The notes below the pieces were generated by a model that saw nothing but the letters and a program-made list of their open reading frames with translations, had not been told where the DNA came from and did not search any database. Shown piece by piece: positions 10,233 through 20,800 of a stretch of DNA of 38,411 nucleotides. Made by a program: the position numbers and the translations under genes. Origin of the DNA: a virus; IMG/VR virus record IMGVR_UViG_3300047552_000136, positions 1-38,411 of that record. The stretch is one strand, 5' to 3'. Each line of letters begins with the position of its first letter. The stretch's first letter is position 1.

Positions 10233-13200
10233 TACGCTGTCCTTGTCCATAGTCCACTGCTTCGTGAATTCATTGATTGATGCTGACCGCCAAGATAACG
10301 GTATGTACCACTTGGTGCTGCTATCATTCGTAGCGGATCAACATATACTTTGTTGTAGCCACTACCGATGAATTGTAGCTTACCATTGCTATCGATACTG
10401 ATAATCAAATCACCGCCAGCCGCCGTAGCTTCACTAGTTCCGTATAGACCAGTTACTGACTGAGTATCCATAGTCCATGATGTGCCGTTAGTACTATAAG
10501 TTACTTCACCCGCAGAACTAATAGCAGCAAACATAGAATTGGCATAAGCAACAACGTGAAGTACATTAGTAGTGTTGCTAGTTCTACTTGTCCAAGTTGT
10601 TCCATCTGGACTTGTATAGATGATACCGTTATCACCAGTAGCAACAAACAAATTATTACCGAATACTAAATCTCTAAATGATAAGACAGCATTGTTTAGT
10701 CTAGTAGTCCATGTCTGTCCATCAGTACTACTAATAATAATGCCACTACCGACAGCAACCCATGTATTAGCTCCGTACTTTATAGACGCAAGAGCATTAG
10801 AAGTAGGACTAGTCATGTTATTCCATGTAGCGCCACTATCAGTACTTCTGATGATGCCACCTACACTATCAACTGCCACAGTAGTAGTACCATTAATGGC
10901 AACGCTATTTAATACACCAGCAGTTACGGTTCTACTTGTCCATGTAATAAAATCTGTACTGGTAATTACTTTACCAGTACCAGAACCTGACTGTCCCACC
11001 ATTACAGCATAAGAAGTGGCAGCACTACCATAGTACGTGCCAGTTGGTACTGTTCTACTAACCCATGATGTGCCATCAATACTTGTGTAGCAAGAGTTAG
11101 TACCAGCTGCTATCCATGTAGTACCACTATAGCATAGAGCCAATGAAGGCAGTGTTAGTGCTCTGTATGGATAAGGAGTATACAGCGGAGTAATGAAATC
11201 ACTAGTTGTAGTAAATGTACCGCCAGCTCCGATAGATGTATTAGGTGTATAGCCACTGAAGATATCACCAATGGCAATATTAGCAGCCGCAGCCCAGTTA
11301 GTGCCTGTTCCACTTGTCCAGTGTAGATTGCCTGTACCGTCAGTTGCGATAACCTGATTATTACTACCACCAGTGATGTGAACGTTAGCAATAGCGCCTA
11401 GTGTAACATTGCCAGTAGCGCTCAGAGCAACAGTAGTCACAGCAGTATTAGCAACTAAGTTAGCTCCCACCACATTACCACTGGCACTTACACCGCTATT
11501 AGCAACTAAGTTAGCAGCAACTACATTACCTGTAGCCGATACGACACCATTAGCAACAACAGCTCCGATATTACCACTAGCAAGTAAGGTAATAACGTTA
11601 GCATCTGTGTATGGACTAGTAACATTGCCCCATTCGAGAATACCGTTACCACTTGTAGTTAGAATCTGTCCATTACCGCCAATATCTGCTGGTAGGGTAA
11701 GAACATAACTGTTACTACTAGTATTAGCTTGAATACCAACGACAGCTTGTGGGAAGTCTTGGTCTAGTACTTGAATTAAGTTAGCATTGACAGTTCCAAC
11801 GTTAGCAAAGTTAGTGTTAATGTTACCAGCTACTACGTTGCCAATGATGTTGGCTTGTGTAGCACTTACTACGTTAGCAAGCGAGATATTATCAGCCAAG
11901 ATATTACCAATGATGTTAGCCGTGTTAGCAGTTACTAAGTTTGTAGTTACGTTACCAATCGCTAAGTTACCTGTGATGTTAGCACTAGTAGCAACAATAG
12001 CAGTTGTAGAAATATTACCAGCAACAAGATTACCTACCACGTTGGCAGTACTAGTTACGAGATTACTGATGTTAGCTGTGTTCGCTACTACGACATTTGA
12101 ATCTAAGTTAGCAATGTTCGCTGTGCTTGTATCTAAGTTAGCAATGTTACCATAGTTGGCTACGAGATTACCAGAAGTAAGATTACCAGCAACTACTAAG
12201 GAGGTTAAATTACCTACGCTAGTGATATTAGGTTGAGCACTATCAGTAACAGTATTTGCTGTGTTGGCATGAGCTGCCGTGTTTGCTGTGTTAGCACTAA
12301 CTGCTGTAATATTACTTAGAACACCACCATCACCAATGAAAAAGGCAGCAGTTACGTTACTAGCAACTACTAAACTGTTAGCAATAGAAGTTGTACTGGT
12401 ATTCCCATTACTAGCAATCGTTAAGACATCTTGTTGTCCGTTTACATTTACGATTACGCCAGTAGCGTATGTACCAATAGAAGTATTAGCATTACTAATC
12501 TGATCACTGACAATATTAGCAGTACTGTTGATAGTAACGATACCTGTACCGAATGAAGGGCTTAACGAGATATTGTTACCAGCAAGAATCTGTGTAACGC
12601 CACTATTGCCCCCACCACTTCCACCAGCACTACCTGTGCTAATGATGTCTAAGGTATCGGTATCGTATAGTTTGATGTTTACTGTAAGAGTATCATCAAC
12701 TAATGAGTACTCGGTCGGCTCTACGTATCCGCCGTTACGGAATAAGGCAATATCATTACCACTTACATAAGCAGCAAGATGTACGTTACTAAATGTTTGA
12801 TTATTGGCATTTGAAGTAACGTCCCAATGAATATAAGGTATAGTATCAGTAACACTGTTGTCAATCCAACTAAGGTTTCCGTGTCCATCAGTTGCTAGTG
12901 TCTGACCTGGGCTACCACCCTGAATCTTAACGTTAGCTACATTACCGATGTTAGAAGTACCAGCAAACTGTACTGTACCACTCACAGAGAGACTACCACC
13001 AACAATATTGGCAGCAGATAGATTACTTGTTACACTTACATTACCACTTGTGATATTGCCAGCAACTACGTTACCAGCAAAGTTAGCAGTATTACCTACT
13101 AGTGTAGTGATGTTAGCAGTATTACTAGATAAATCACTAGTAACAACAGTATCTCCATTAACATTACCTAAGAATGTATCACCACGGATATTACCTAGTT

Positions 13201-14275
13201 GATAGTAATCAACGATACCATTAACAACAGATGATTGACTACTAAGAATAAACTCACTGTTACTAACATCCCAACCCATGAATCTAAGCTCATCAGTACC
13301 TTGATACAGATAACTGTTAGCAGCAATATTAGCAATGGTTGGCTGAGATACAATAATAGAACTGTTAGCACTGTCAATAGATACAACAGTTGTTCCACTA
13401 GTAAACATATTACCAGAAAGAATCTCCCCACTTACGATAACGTTACTTAAACTAGTTAAGGGGATTGTAGTACTACCACTTGTGATATTAGCACTCGCTT
13501 GTAATGCTACACCAGTACCATAGGTATGACTCATGATACCACGATCACGAGAATCAACTGTAGTTAGTGGGTGGTTGTTAGGAGCAGTACCTAGGTCAAT
13601 GATAGGGTCTTCGACAGTAAGGTTGGTACTACTAACATACGTAGCATTACCTTGAACTGTTAGGTTACCAGTGATAGTAACATCGTCAGTGAATGTAGAA
13701 TTAGCATGAGTACCATCACTAGTGATTACTAGAATGTTAGCCTGTCCATTAGCACTTGTATTAACAGTACCATTACCATAAGTTTGTACGTTACTAGTAA
13801 TATTAGAGATACCAGTAGAGTCAACAGCACGCCATGTTAAGTTTCCTGTACCATCAGTAGATAGAACAGTCCCTAAGTTGCCACCACCGATATGTAAGTT
13901 AGCAACATCGCCTAGTGATACGTTAGCTCCGTTAGCAGTTACGTTTCCAGTAACAACTAGATTACCAACTACGTTAGCATCTTGTCCAAGTACTAAGTTT
14001 TGTCCTACAATACTGTTAGCAGTTAAGATACCACCGTTAGCATCATCTGTATAGGTTAGATTAGCAGAGCCAGCAAAACCACCATTGTAGTTGTACTGAA
14101 CTGTTGTGTTAACACCAGCGGCATTAGCCTGAATGTTGTTGGCTACGTACACGCCTTCAATCATAAAGTTAGCAGCTAAGTTGTCTCCGATAACAAAGTT
14201 AGCACTTGTGGTATCGACAGCAAAAGTAGTTCCAATAGTATTGGATACTGTAAACCCAATATTAATGTCGCTCAT
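10232..14275 (-). CDS. Long tail fibre with C-terminal BNR/Ycf48-like propeller (1347 aa)
   Basis: The N-terminal 150 residues contain the fibre module, followed by NLTVQGNATYVSSTNLTVED, a block common in aquatic phage fibres. Residues about 650-830 are a long run of degenerate repeats of the form 'T.ANI.GN..AGNI' (plus coordinates about 11780-12330), as expected of a trimeric beta-structured shaft. Residues about 1040-1290 hold six or so copies of 'S.DG.TW..R' (TSIDGTSWVSR, STDSGATWNN, SSTDGQTWTTR, TSPDGTTWTSR), the signature of BNR/Asp-box or Ycf48-type beta-propellers. This is probably the receptor-binding head. It starts at a TAATG overlap with the adaptor-like gene. Confidence 0.82.
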   Translation of the reverse strand: MSDINIGFTVSNTIGTTFAVDTTSANFVIGDNLAANFMIEGVYVANNIQANAAGVNTTVQYNYNGGFAGSANLTYTDDANGGILTANSIVGQNLVLGQDANVVGNLVVTGNVTANGANVSLGDVANLHIGGGNLGTVLSTDGTGNLTWRAVDSTGISNITSNVQTYGNGTVNTSANGQANILVITSDGTHANSTFTDDVTITGNLTVQGNATYVSSTNLTVEDPIIDLGTAPNNHPLTTVDSRDRGIMSHTYGTGVALQASANITSGSTTIPLTSLSNVIVSGEILSGNMFTSGTTVVSIDSANSSIIVSQPTIANIAANSYLYQGTDELRFMGWDVSNSEFILSSQSSVVNGIVDYYQLGNIRGDTFLGNVNGDTVVTSDLSSNTANITTLVGNTANFAGNVVAGNITSGNVSVTSNLSAANIVGGSLSVSGTVQFAGTSNIGNVANVKIQGGSPGQTLATDGHGNLSWIDNSVTDTIPYIHWDVTSNANNQTFSNVHLAAYVSGNDIALFRNGGYVEPTEYSLVDDTLTVNIKLYDTDTLDIISTGSAGGSGGGNSGVTQILAGNNISLSPSFGTGIVTINSTANIVSDQISNANTSIGTYATGVIVNVNGQQDVLTIASNGNTSTTSIANSLVVASNVTAAFFIGDGGVLSNITAVSANTANTAAHANTANTVTDSAQPNITSVGNLTSLVVAGNLTSGNLVANYGNIANLDTSTANIANLDSNVVVANTANISNLVTSTANVVGNLVAGNISTTAIVATSANITGNLAIGNVTTNLVTANTANIIGNILADNISLANVVSATQANIIGNVVAGNINTNFANVGTVNANLIQVLDQDFPQAVVGIQANTSSNSYVLTLPADIGGNGQILTTSGNGILEWGNVTSPYTDANVITLLASGNIGAVVANGVVSATGNVVAANLVANSGVSASGNVVGANLVANTAVTTVALSATGNVTLGAIANVHITGGSNNQVIATDGTGNLHWTSGTGTNWAAAANIAIGDIFSGYTPNTSIGAGGTFTTTSDFITPLYTPYPYRALTLPSLALCYSGTTWIAAGTNSCYTSIDGTSWVSRTVPTGTYYGSAATSYAVMVGQSGSGTGKVITSTDFITWTSRTVTAGVLNSVAINGTTTVAVDSVGGIIRSTDSGATWNNMTSPTSNALASIKYGANTWVAVGSGIIISSTDGQTWTTRLNNAVLSFRDLVFGNNLFVATGDNGIIYTSPDGTTWTSRTSNTTNVLHVVAYANSMFAAISSAGEVTYSTNGTSWTMDTQSVTGLYGTSEATAAGGDLIISIDSNGKLQFIGSGYNKVYVDPLRMIAAPSGTYRYLGGQHQSMNSRSSGLWTRTA

Positions 14276-14748
14276 TAGGAGATTCTCACGATTAAGCCGA
14301 TTAGAAGTTTTCTAACGCTGTCAAAACCAACAACACTGCTTGGCCAGGTAGCAGTAATGGTAATAACATTTAGTAGAGTATTGTCACTATCAGCAGTAAC
14401 TAAGTTGGCTGGAATAGAAGTAGCGCCAACAGGAATAGTTAAGACAGCAGCACCAGTTGAGGCACTAATGTTTACTACGTCCAAGCCTGTAATAGCACTA
14501 GAAGTACCTTGCTCGGTGACATTACCAACAGTAGTTAGAAGTGATCCGTTATAGGTAAAGTTAGCAGTATAGCTATCTAAGGTGACTGAGAAAGACCAGT
14601 CAGTTAGGTCGATTGGCTGTGGTGGTACAGCGTTATCTTTGATGGTAAAGGGAACAGCATATGCTTCACCGAGGCGTACCTCGATAAGATCCATCTGATC
14701 GGAACCTTGAACATATTCGCTGAAATTACTGAGACGTAGACTTGCCAT
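14275..14748 (-). CDS. Small fibre-adaptor or baseplate-like protein (157 aa)
   Basis: A beta-rich protein (MASLRLSNFSEYVQG) with the motif PIDLTDWSFSVTL near residue 50. It parallels the 169-residue protein at 6830-7339 in motif, size and position immediately before fibre genes. The last 25 residues (VVGFDSVRKLLIGLIVRIS) form a final beta-strand pair. It is the first gene downstream of a 147-base intergenic segment with strong hairpins, so it probably begins a transcription unit for the fibres. A GGATGTCC sequence seven bases ahead of the ATG provides a GGA-type ribosome site. Confidence 0.55.
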   Translation of the reverse strand: MASLRLSNFSEYVQGSDQMDLIEVRLGEAYAVPFTIKDNAVPPQPIDLTDWSFSVTLDSYTANFTYNGSLLTTVGNVTEQGTSSAITGLDVVNISASTGAAVLTIPVGATSIPANLVTADSDNTLLNVITITATWPSSVVGFDSVRKLLIGLIVRIS

Positions 14749-14895
14749 TATTGGACATCCTTGAGTTGATGTAGGCAGTTAGAGTTGTGTAACACATATT
14801 GACTTTCCGCCTACGGGCGTTATTTGGATGAGACTAGTCACTACTAATCTCACAGTATTATTTATCACAGAATCGAAACTGTGTGATATACAATA
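14749..14895 (-). other. Intergenic segment with three hairpins before the fibre operon
   Basis: The largest gap in the left half and gene-free on both strands. Read on the minus strand it holds three inverted repeats in a row. The first is TATCACACAG with CTGTGATA (one bulge). The second is TGAGATTAGT with ACTAGTCTCA around a four-base loop, where the single non-Watson-Crick pair is a U-G in minus-strand RNA but a C-A mismatch in plus-strand RNA. The third is CGCC with GGCG around CGTA. The second hairpin therefore favours transcription on the minus strand. None has a clear T-tract, so it is not a standard terminator; a leader with RNA-stabilising or processing hairpins fits better. Confidence 0.5.
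14858..14866 (-). promoter_or_regulatory. Candidate late promoter element GATAAATAA
   Basis: GATAAATAA lies about 110 bases before the adaptor-like gene, inside the 3' arm of the first hairpin of this gap. Near-identical 9-mers occur before the scaffold gene (32283-32291), upstream of the capsid region (CATAAATAA, 30824-30832) and before the portal (34615-34623). The shape recalls the T4 late promoter TATAAATA. Whether the phage encodes its own sigma factor cannot be seen here, so this is a motif-level call only. Confidence 0.3.
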
Positions 14896-17800
14896 TTACG
14901 TAATTTGCTTACCAGTATTAACAGGGTAAGTCCATCGATATTGGTCACCAACTACTATTTCAGCAGTTCCCAAATCGAGTTGAGTGATGGTAGCACTAGC
15001 ATTACCAGTTGGACCAGTACCACTAGTTACCGCTACAGACAAGGTGCCACCACTAGTAGGCTCGATATCAACGATTCTAAGTTCACCAGAGGTTCCAATA
15101 TCAAACACATAGTAGCCACGAGCAGCTAACTGTGTCTTAATCTTGGCTAGGGTCGTAGAGTCACTACTCAAACTTGTGTTAGCATTAGCGAAAGTACCAT
15201 AGTCAATATCTACAACTACAGGACTAGTAAATCTACCACCACCACTAGAACCATTAAAGGTTAAGTATGACTTTGTTCCACTAGATACAGTGTAAGGCTC
15301 ACGACCATCAGTAACTTTAACTAGTGAGAAATCACCGATACCAATACTGCCATCACTACCAGCGCCTACACTAATGATAGATAAGTCATCACGATTAACA
15401 TAGTTACTACTTGTGATAGTTACAATATTGTTAGTAGCGCTAGCAGTATAGGCAACTTCTTGTGTGTTGAACATTGTAGCAATATCTGCTGCTTGGTCAT
15501 ATGCTGACCCATGTGCTCTAAACATCATAACAGTATTACCAACTGATGTATTAGTACCCTGTACAAAGATATAATCGTTGGTAGTTAGTTGCTGAATAGC
15601 AGTCTTAGTAGCTAGGTCAAAACCACCAGTGTCAATAGAGATAGTTGTTGCTCCAGTGTTGTATCTGATACCAGTCCCACTAGCGGTAGCTGCTAGTTGA
15701 GCATTAAACTCAGTAACAGTTCCAGTTAGTACACTTTGAATATCTAAGATAACACCATCGCCGTGAGCTAGAGTGCCGGTAGTAGTTTGTTCAGTAACGT
15801 TCCAAGTATAAACATTACCAGTATGAGTACCACTGTTTGTAATGATTAGTTGACTACGGTTTGAAGCAATTTCTACGTTAGCAAATTCAATGTAAGATGG
15901 GTTCATACCCTGTACATCAGTGTAATTCCAAGGAGTAATGCTAATAGTGGATACAGGACTTCCTGAACTTTGTGTAATAGTAAATGAAGCAGCACTAGAT
16001 GATACGTCACCGTTATAGGTAAACGTAATAGTAACTCTGGTACCAAACTGAGCACTTGCTGTAAATGGTAGTGAGCCTTTCGCTGTGTTGAACTTACTTA
16101 CGAAGTTGGCAGTCACGGCATCAGCAGTTGTTAAGTTACCGTCAAGTTTGATAACAGCATTCCATGTCTTAGATACAGTAGCAGCTACGTCATCAAAGTA
16201 CTGTAACGACACAGAGATAGTTCCACCAACGCCACCTACGGTAATCTTAGAGGCATCATTAGTAATAAATGACACTTCAAGATGATTCTGTCCATCCGAT
16301 GATACTTTACTTTGTGACCAGAATAAATCAGCAGAATTTCTCCAGCGAGTTAAGCCGTTAGCGAAACCACTAGACCAACCAGTATCAGTAAAGGATGTTA
16401 AATTAGTTGATCTATAAATTTTACTGCCAGCAAGATACATGCCATATGGTCCAGAATATAAAGTGGCTCTAGAGTAGCCACTCCCAGTTACTGGAGAAGA
16501 CCAGTTAACGGCATCAGTAGACGTTATAACAAATTGACTAGTAGAACTGTCAGAATAGTGGATAAAGAAAGTATTGTTATAGTATGCTAAAAATTGAATA
16601 CCAGCATACGTAGCGACCTGCGAAGCGCCATTATTGGACCCTATTCTATATACAGTTCCATTGTTGCCATTTATGTCAGTCTGCCAGATACCAGTAGCAC
16701 CATTACACACAAAATCGTATACTGAGCCAGCATACACAATACTCCATCCATCCCCCCAACTATCACATCTAAAGATAGAAGTAGCAGTAACGGCGAAAAT
16801 CTTATTGTTGATCTTATAGAACTTAGCAGCTAAGCTACCAGACGTACTACCAGTTAGCATACCAGTAAATTGCGGAATCTGTGTCCAGTTAGCGGCAACC
16901 GCAGGATCACTTCCGCTAGGGCATACTCTGACAGTTGAGCTAGGAGTGACAGAGTTACTGACAATAAGGTCAGTATAAACTGGAGTACCACTAGAAGTCT
17001 CTCTTAGGTACTCGGCAGACGTATCATACCAGTAACCATAGTCAGCTAAACTATCATACTTGACAAGATCAAGATGTGACGTTCCTATATATGTTAGCGT
17101 AGGATTGAACCCATCAAAGATAAAACAAATTAACTTATTGTTAGCAGTGACTAATATAAACTGAGTAGTTCCAGTAGCAGGGAAATAAGAACTAACATCT
17201 GTCCAGTTATTCATGTCAGTGCTAGTATAAACTACGTTATAGTTCATCATCATATAGTAACGAGAACCTACCTTAGTAATGTTTCTCATTGTGGCGTTAG
17301 CAGGACTATTCAGTACATAACCACCACTAACACCACCCATAGTAAATCTAAACAGCTCATTATTGTAATAACTAGTATAATTATTATTATCAATAGTAAT
17401 TGTGTACTGTTCTTTAGCAGCAGCCAAGTATTGTCCGCCACCTTTACCAGTCATACTAAGTCTCCACTGAGCAGGGCTACCAATAGTAACGTTAGGGCAG
17501 TACTGACTTGTAGTATGTGTAAATGGATCATCAGCAGGGAATGAATCAGGAGTACGTGTCCAATAAGTGTTTAGACCAGTAGTAGTGACAGGACTACCGA
17601 TAAGCTGTGCTTGATCACGAGAATCGAATCTACCATAGCGTGTAACGTTAACTGGACCAGCATTACCACGTGAGCCACTCTTGAGTACGTTAACCTCAAC
17701 AGCACTAGTGATAGTACCTTCTGGGTCAGTATACGTAATAGGTAGATATGCTCTGGTACTAGATACTTGAGCAGAACCAAAAGAGAAACGATTACTGTTA

Positions 17801-20800
17801 GTAGCACCAGTACTGTTAGACACTAGTGTAAATGTGTCTGTAGCAGTATTGAACAAGACATCATATCCATAAGAACCAACTACGACATCAGCTCTTGATA
17901 CAGAAAACGTATCAGTAGTTTTGATGATATTACTTACGTTAGGAGTAGGTGTCCAAGCACCATCATTTACAGCCTTGTTAAATGTTTGTCCAGCACTGTA
18001 ACTATGACTGACATTGAGAGCACTAGAGATAGAAGTAGTAGTGATACCACTTACTTGAACATCAGCACCACCATACTGGTTCGTAATAACTACAGGATAG
18101 ATTTGAGCGTATACTTCAATAGTAGAAGTTGCTCCACTTGGTACGTGTCTTACTTCAGCGACACCACTTGAGCCACTGTCAATATATGTAAACACAATAT
18201 TGTTAGCATTAGCACCCGTTACTGTCACGTTACCATTAGCAGTTACGTTACTTGTTAGTGTAATATTAGCAGTATTGCCAGTACGAACATCTTTGAAGGA
18301 AGCTACAATAGACTGAGCATTAGGAGACGTATACTTACCGTTTGCTAACTGTGGATAGCTTACGTAAGATGGGCTAGCATTAGCAGTGACGTTTAGTCCT
18401 ACCATGTTAACAGGAACAAGTAATTGATTGTTAGAGAAACCGTATGGTAAATCGAATGTGATATTACCAACCTTAGTGCCAGTGCCTGTTGTAGCAACGG
18501 TAACTAAACTGTTACCAGTAGCATTACCATATGACAAGTTGTTTGAAGTAACAGTAACAGGAATAGTCTTAGTAATGTTAGCAGTTGTATTACTGTATGT
18601 GACAGCACAGTTGACTACGTTAGGTGTCCATGTTCCATCTAAGTTCTGATAGATTGAGATATTGTTAGGAACAACTGAGGCACTAACTGTAGATACGTAC
18701 ATGTTTACAGGAACGTTTTGAGTTAGGGTTGTGCCAGTAACGTTGATAGAGAAAGTTACATTACCTGTCTTACCACCAGCGCCACTTCCACTAACACTAA
18801 CTTCGCTATTTCCAGTAACTACTCCATAGAAAATGTTATTAGAGCGAACAGAGATAGGTACACTAGCTGTGTATACTTGCTCACCAACATAGGTAACTGA
18901 TAAGTTAGTTGTTGCTGGTGACCATGTTCCGTCTAAGTTCTGACGAATATCAACTTGGTTCTGTGACAAGCCAACAGAGATAGCATCATTGCCTGGTGTT
19001 CCATCGTTGCCGTTCTTACCAATAGAAGCAATACCACTTCCAGTACTCCAATCTACACTAGATACAGCAGTGTTAAGTGGGGCAGAAATTGTTTTTGTAG
19101 CAGCCCACAAACTGATAGCACTAGTTCCTGGATTTGTAGGAATAGAAGCAGACCAGCTGTCAGTGCCAGTATAGTTAGTGTTTGTTAGTGTTGACCAAGT
19201 TAGTGTTGAAGTGCCTGTTGGTTCTGTTGGTTCAGTCATTGCCCACTTGTATAGGCTAGGACTTGTAATAACATAACCATCACTGCCAGGTGGACCTTCA
19301 ACACCACTGTTTAGTTTAGTAACACTACAACTAGCACTACCAAGACCAGTAACTACACCTGTTTTAGACTTGTAGTATAAGTTACTAAATGTAATCTTAG
19401 CTTGACTAGTAGTATTACCAATAGCAGTAATAGTAGTGTATAGTCTGTCGTTTGCTTGATCTACTACTAGTGAAGAAATAGACAAACCTGTACTAGCAGA
19501 CACAGTAGTACCGTACCATGTGTCATTAGGTTGAGTTCCAACCTGATTCCATAACGGAGTAATAGCTTGACCAATACGTAAGTGAAGTGCTACTACTTGA
19601 CCTACAGTTGTTGTAGTGCCATCACTACTACTAGGGCAGATAGTAACGGCAGGGTCAAACTCAAGGTTAGTACCAAGAGCGCTAGGTACGTTAACTGAAG
19701 GAGTCCAAGGCAGGGCATCACCAGCATCAGAGAAATCACTCCACTTACCGTTAGTAGTTAGCACACGTACTCTGAAATAGTAAGTATCATCAGTTAGTCC
19801 ACTAACCTCAGAAGTCACTAATTCTCCACTAGCAAAAGAAGTTCCTGTACTTGTCTCAGTAGTTAATAACTTGAAGTTGTCAAGAGAAGTTCCACCACTA
19901 CTATACCAAAACTCCATTGACTTGTACACACCATTTGGAGGCACATAGGCGTTTAAGGTAAAGTATGGAATGTTGTTGATCTGTGTTTTGTTAGTAACAG
20001 TTGGAGCATCTGGCGCTTCTGTAATACTAGGATCACTGATACCAGTATTAGGACTTGGTATGAACTGCTTGATACTAATGTTCTGATACACTAATGTATT
20101 GTACTCACACAAGGTAAGCTGAGCACCTAAGAAGCCATCAGCAGACTTGCTTTCTTGTACTTGTGTAACACGGAATACCTTGTTGTTCCACTGAAACTTA
20201 TCACTGTTGAAACGAATCAGATCACCAGCATTAACCAAGATACCGCTATAGTCTACAGCACACTGTACAATTAAGTCCTCACGGCTCTGAAATAGTTTAC
20301 GCTTAGCAAGATACTGAGCTTGTACGTTATTATTAACTAGTGGTAACTTTAGGCTTAGTAAGTTGTTTGGTTCGTTAGGATTCTTCTGAGCATACTCTAA
20401 GTCACCATAGGCATAGCCGCTTTGATCGTAGATATAGGTATCTGGATATGTAACTTCGTATCTGTTTAATGTACTATTCAAGTCAACAGGGTTTAGGTTT
20501 ATTGCTCCAATAATGTTATCGTCTGTAAGATTGAACAAATCCGTTATTGACTTAGCAGCTTGTGACCCAGCGCTTTGATCATAGGCTTTGTTGATTACTA
20601 CACCCCATTTACCGGTAGTTTCATTCCACTGTAGCCAACTATCACAACTATCCATAATAGTCTGTAAGTTCTCAAAACAGTTTGTGTTAGTATCGATTAC
20701 GCCGTTAATCAAGTAACGTAGTTGGGTACCAGTGGTGTTATCAGCCTTAGTATATGTAATTGTTTGTGACGAGTAGGCGTTTAGATCATGTAAACTTGAC

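Noticed and set aside
12948-13202. Periodic 'GTTAGCA' and 'ATTACCA' runs as a DNA repeat array
   Set aside because: They are the codons of the ANIVGN-type fibre repeats and vary at third positions, so they reflect protein periodicity rather than a DNA element.
654-19174. Plus-strand ORFs in the fibre and tip region (for example 9709-10209, 11787-12155, 12279-12503)
   Set aside because: They are antisense to the long repetitive fibre and tip genes. Their Leu/Pro/Ala-rich sequences simply read the Asn/Gly/Thr codons of the repeats on the other strand, and they lack ribosome sites and known domains.
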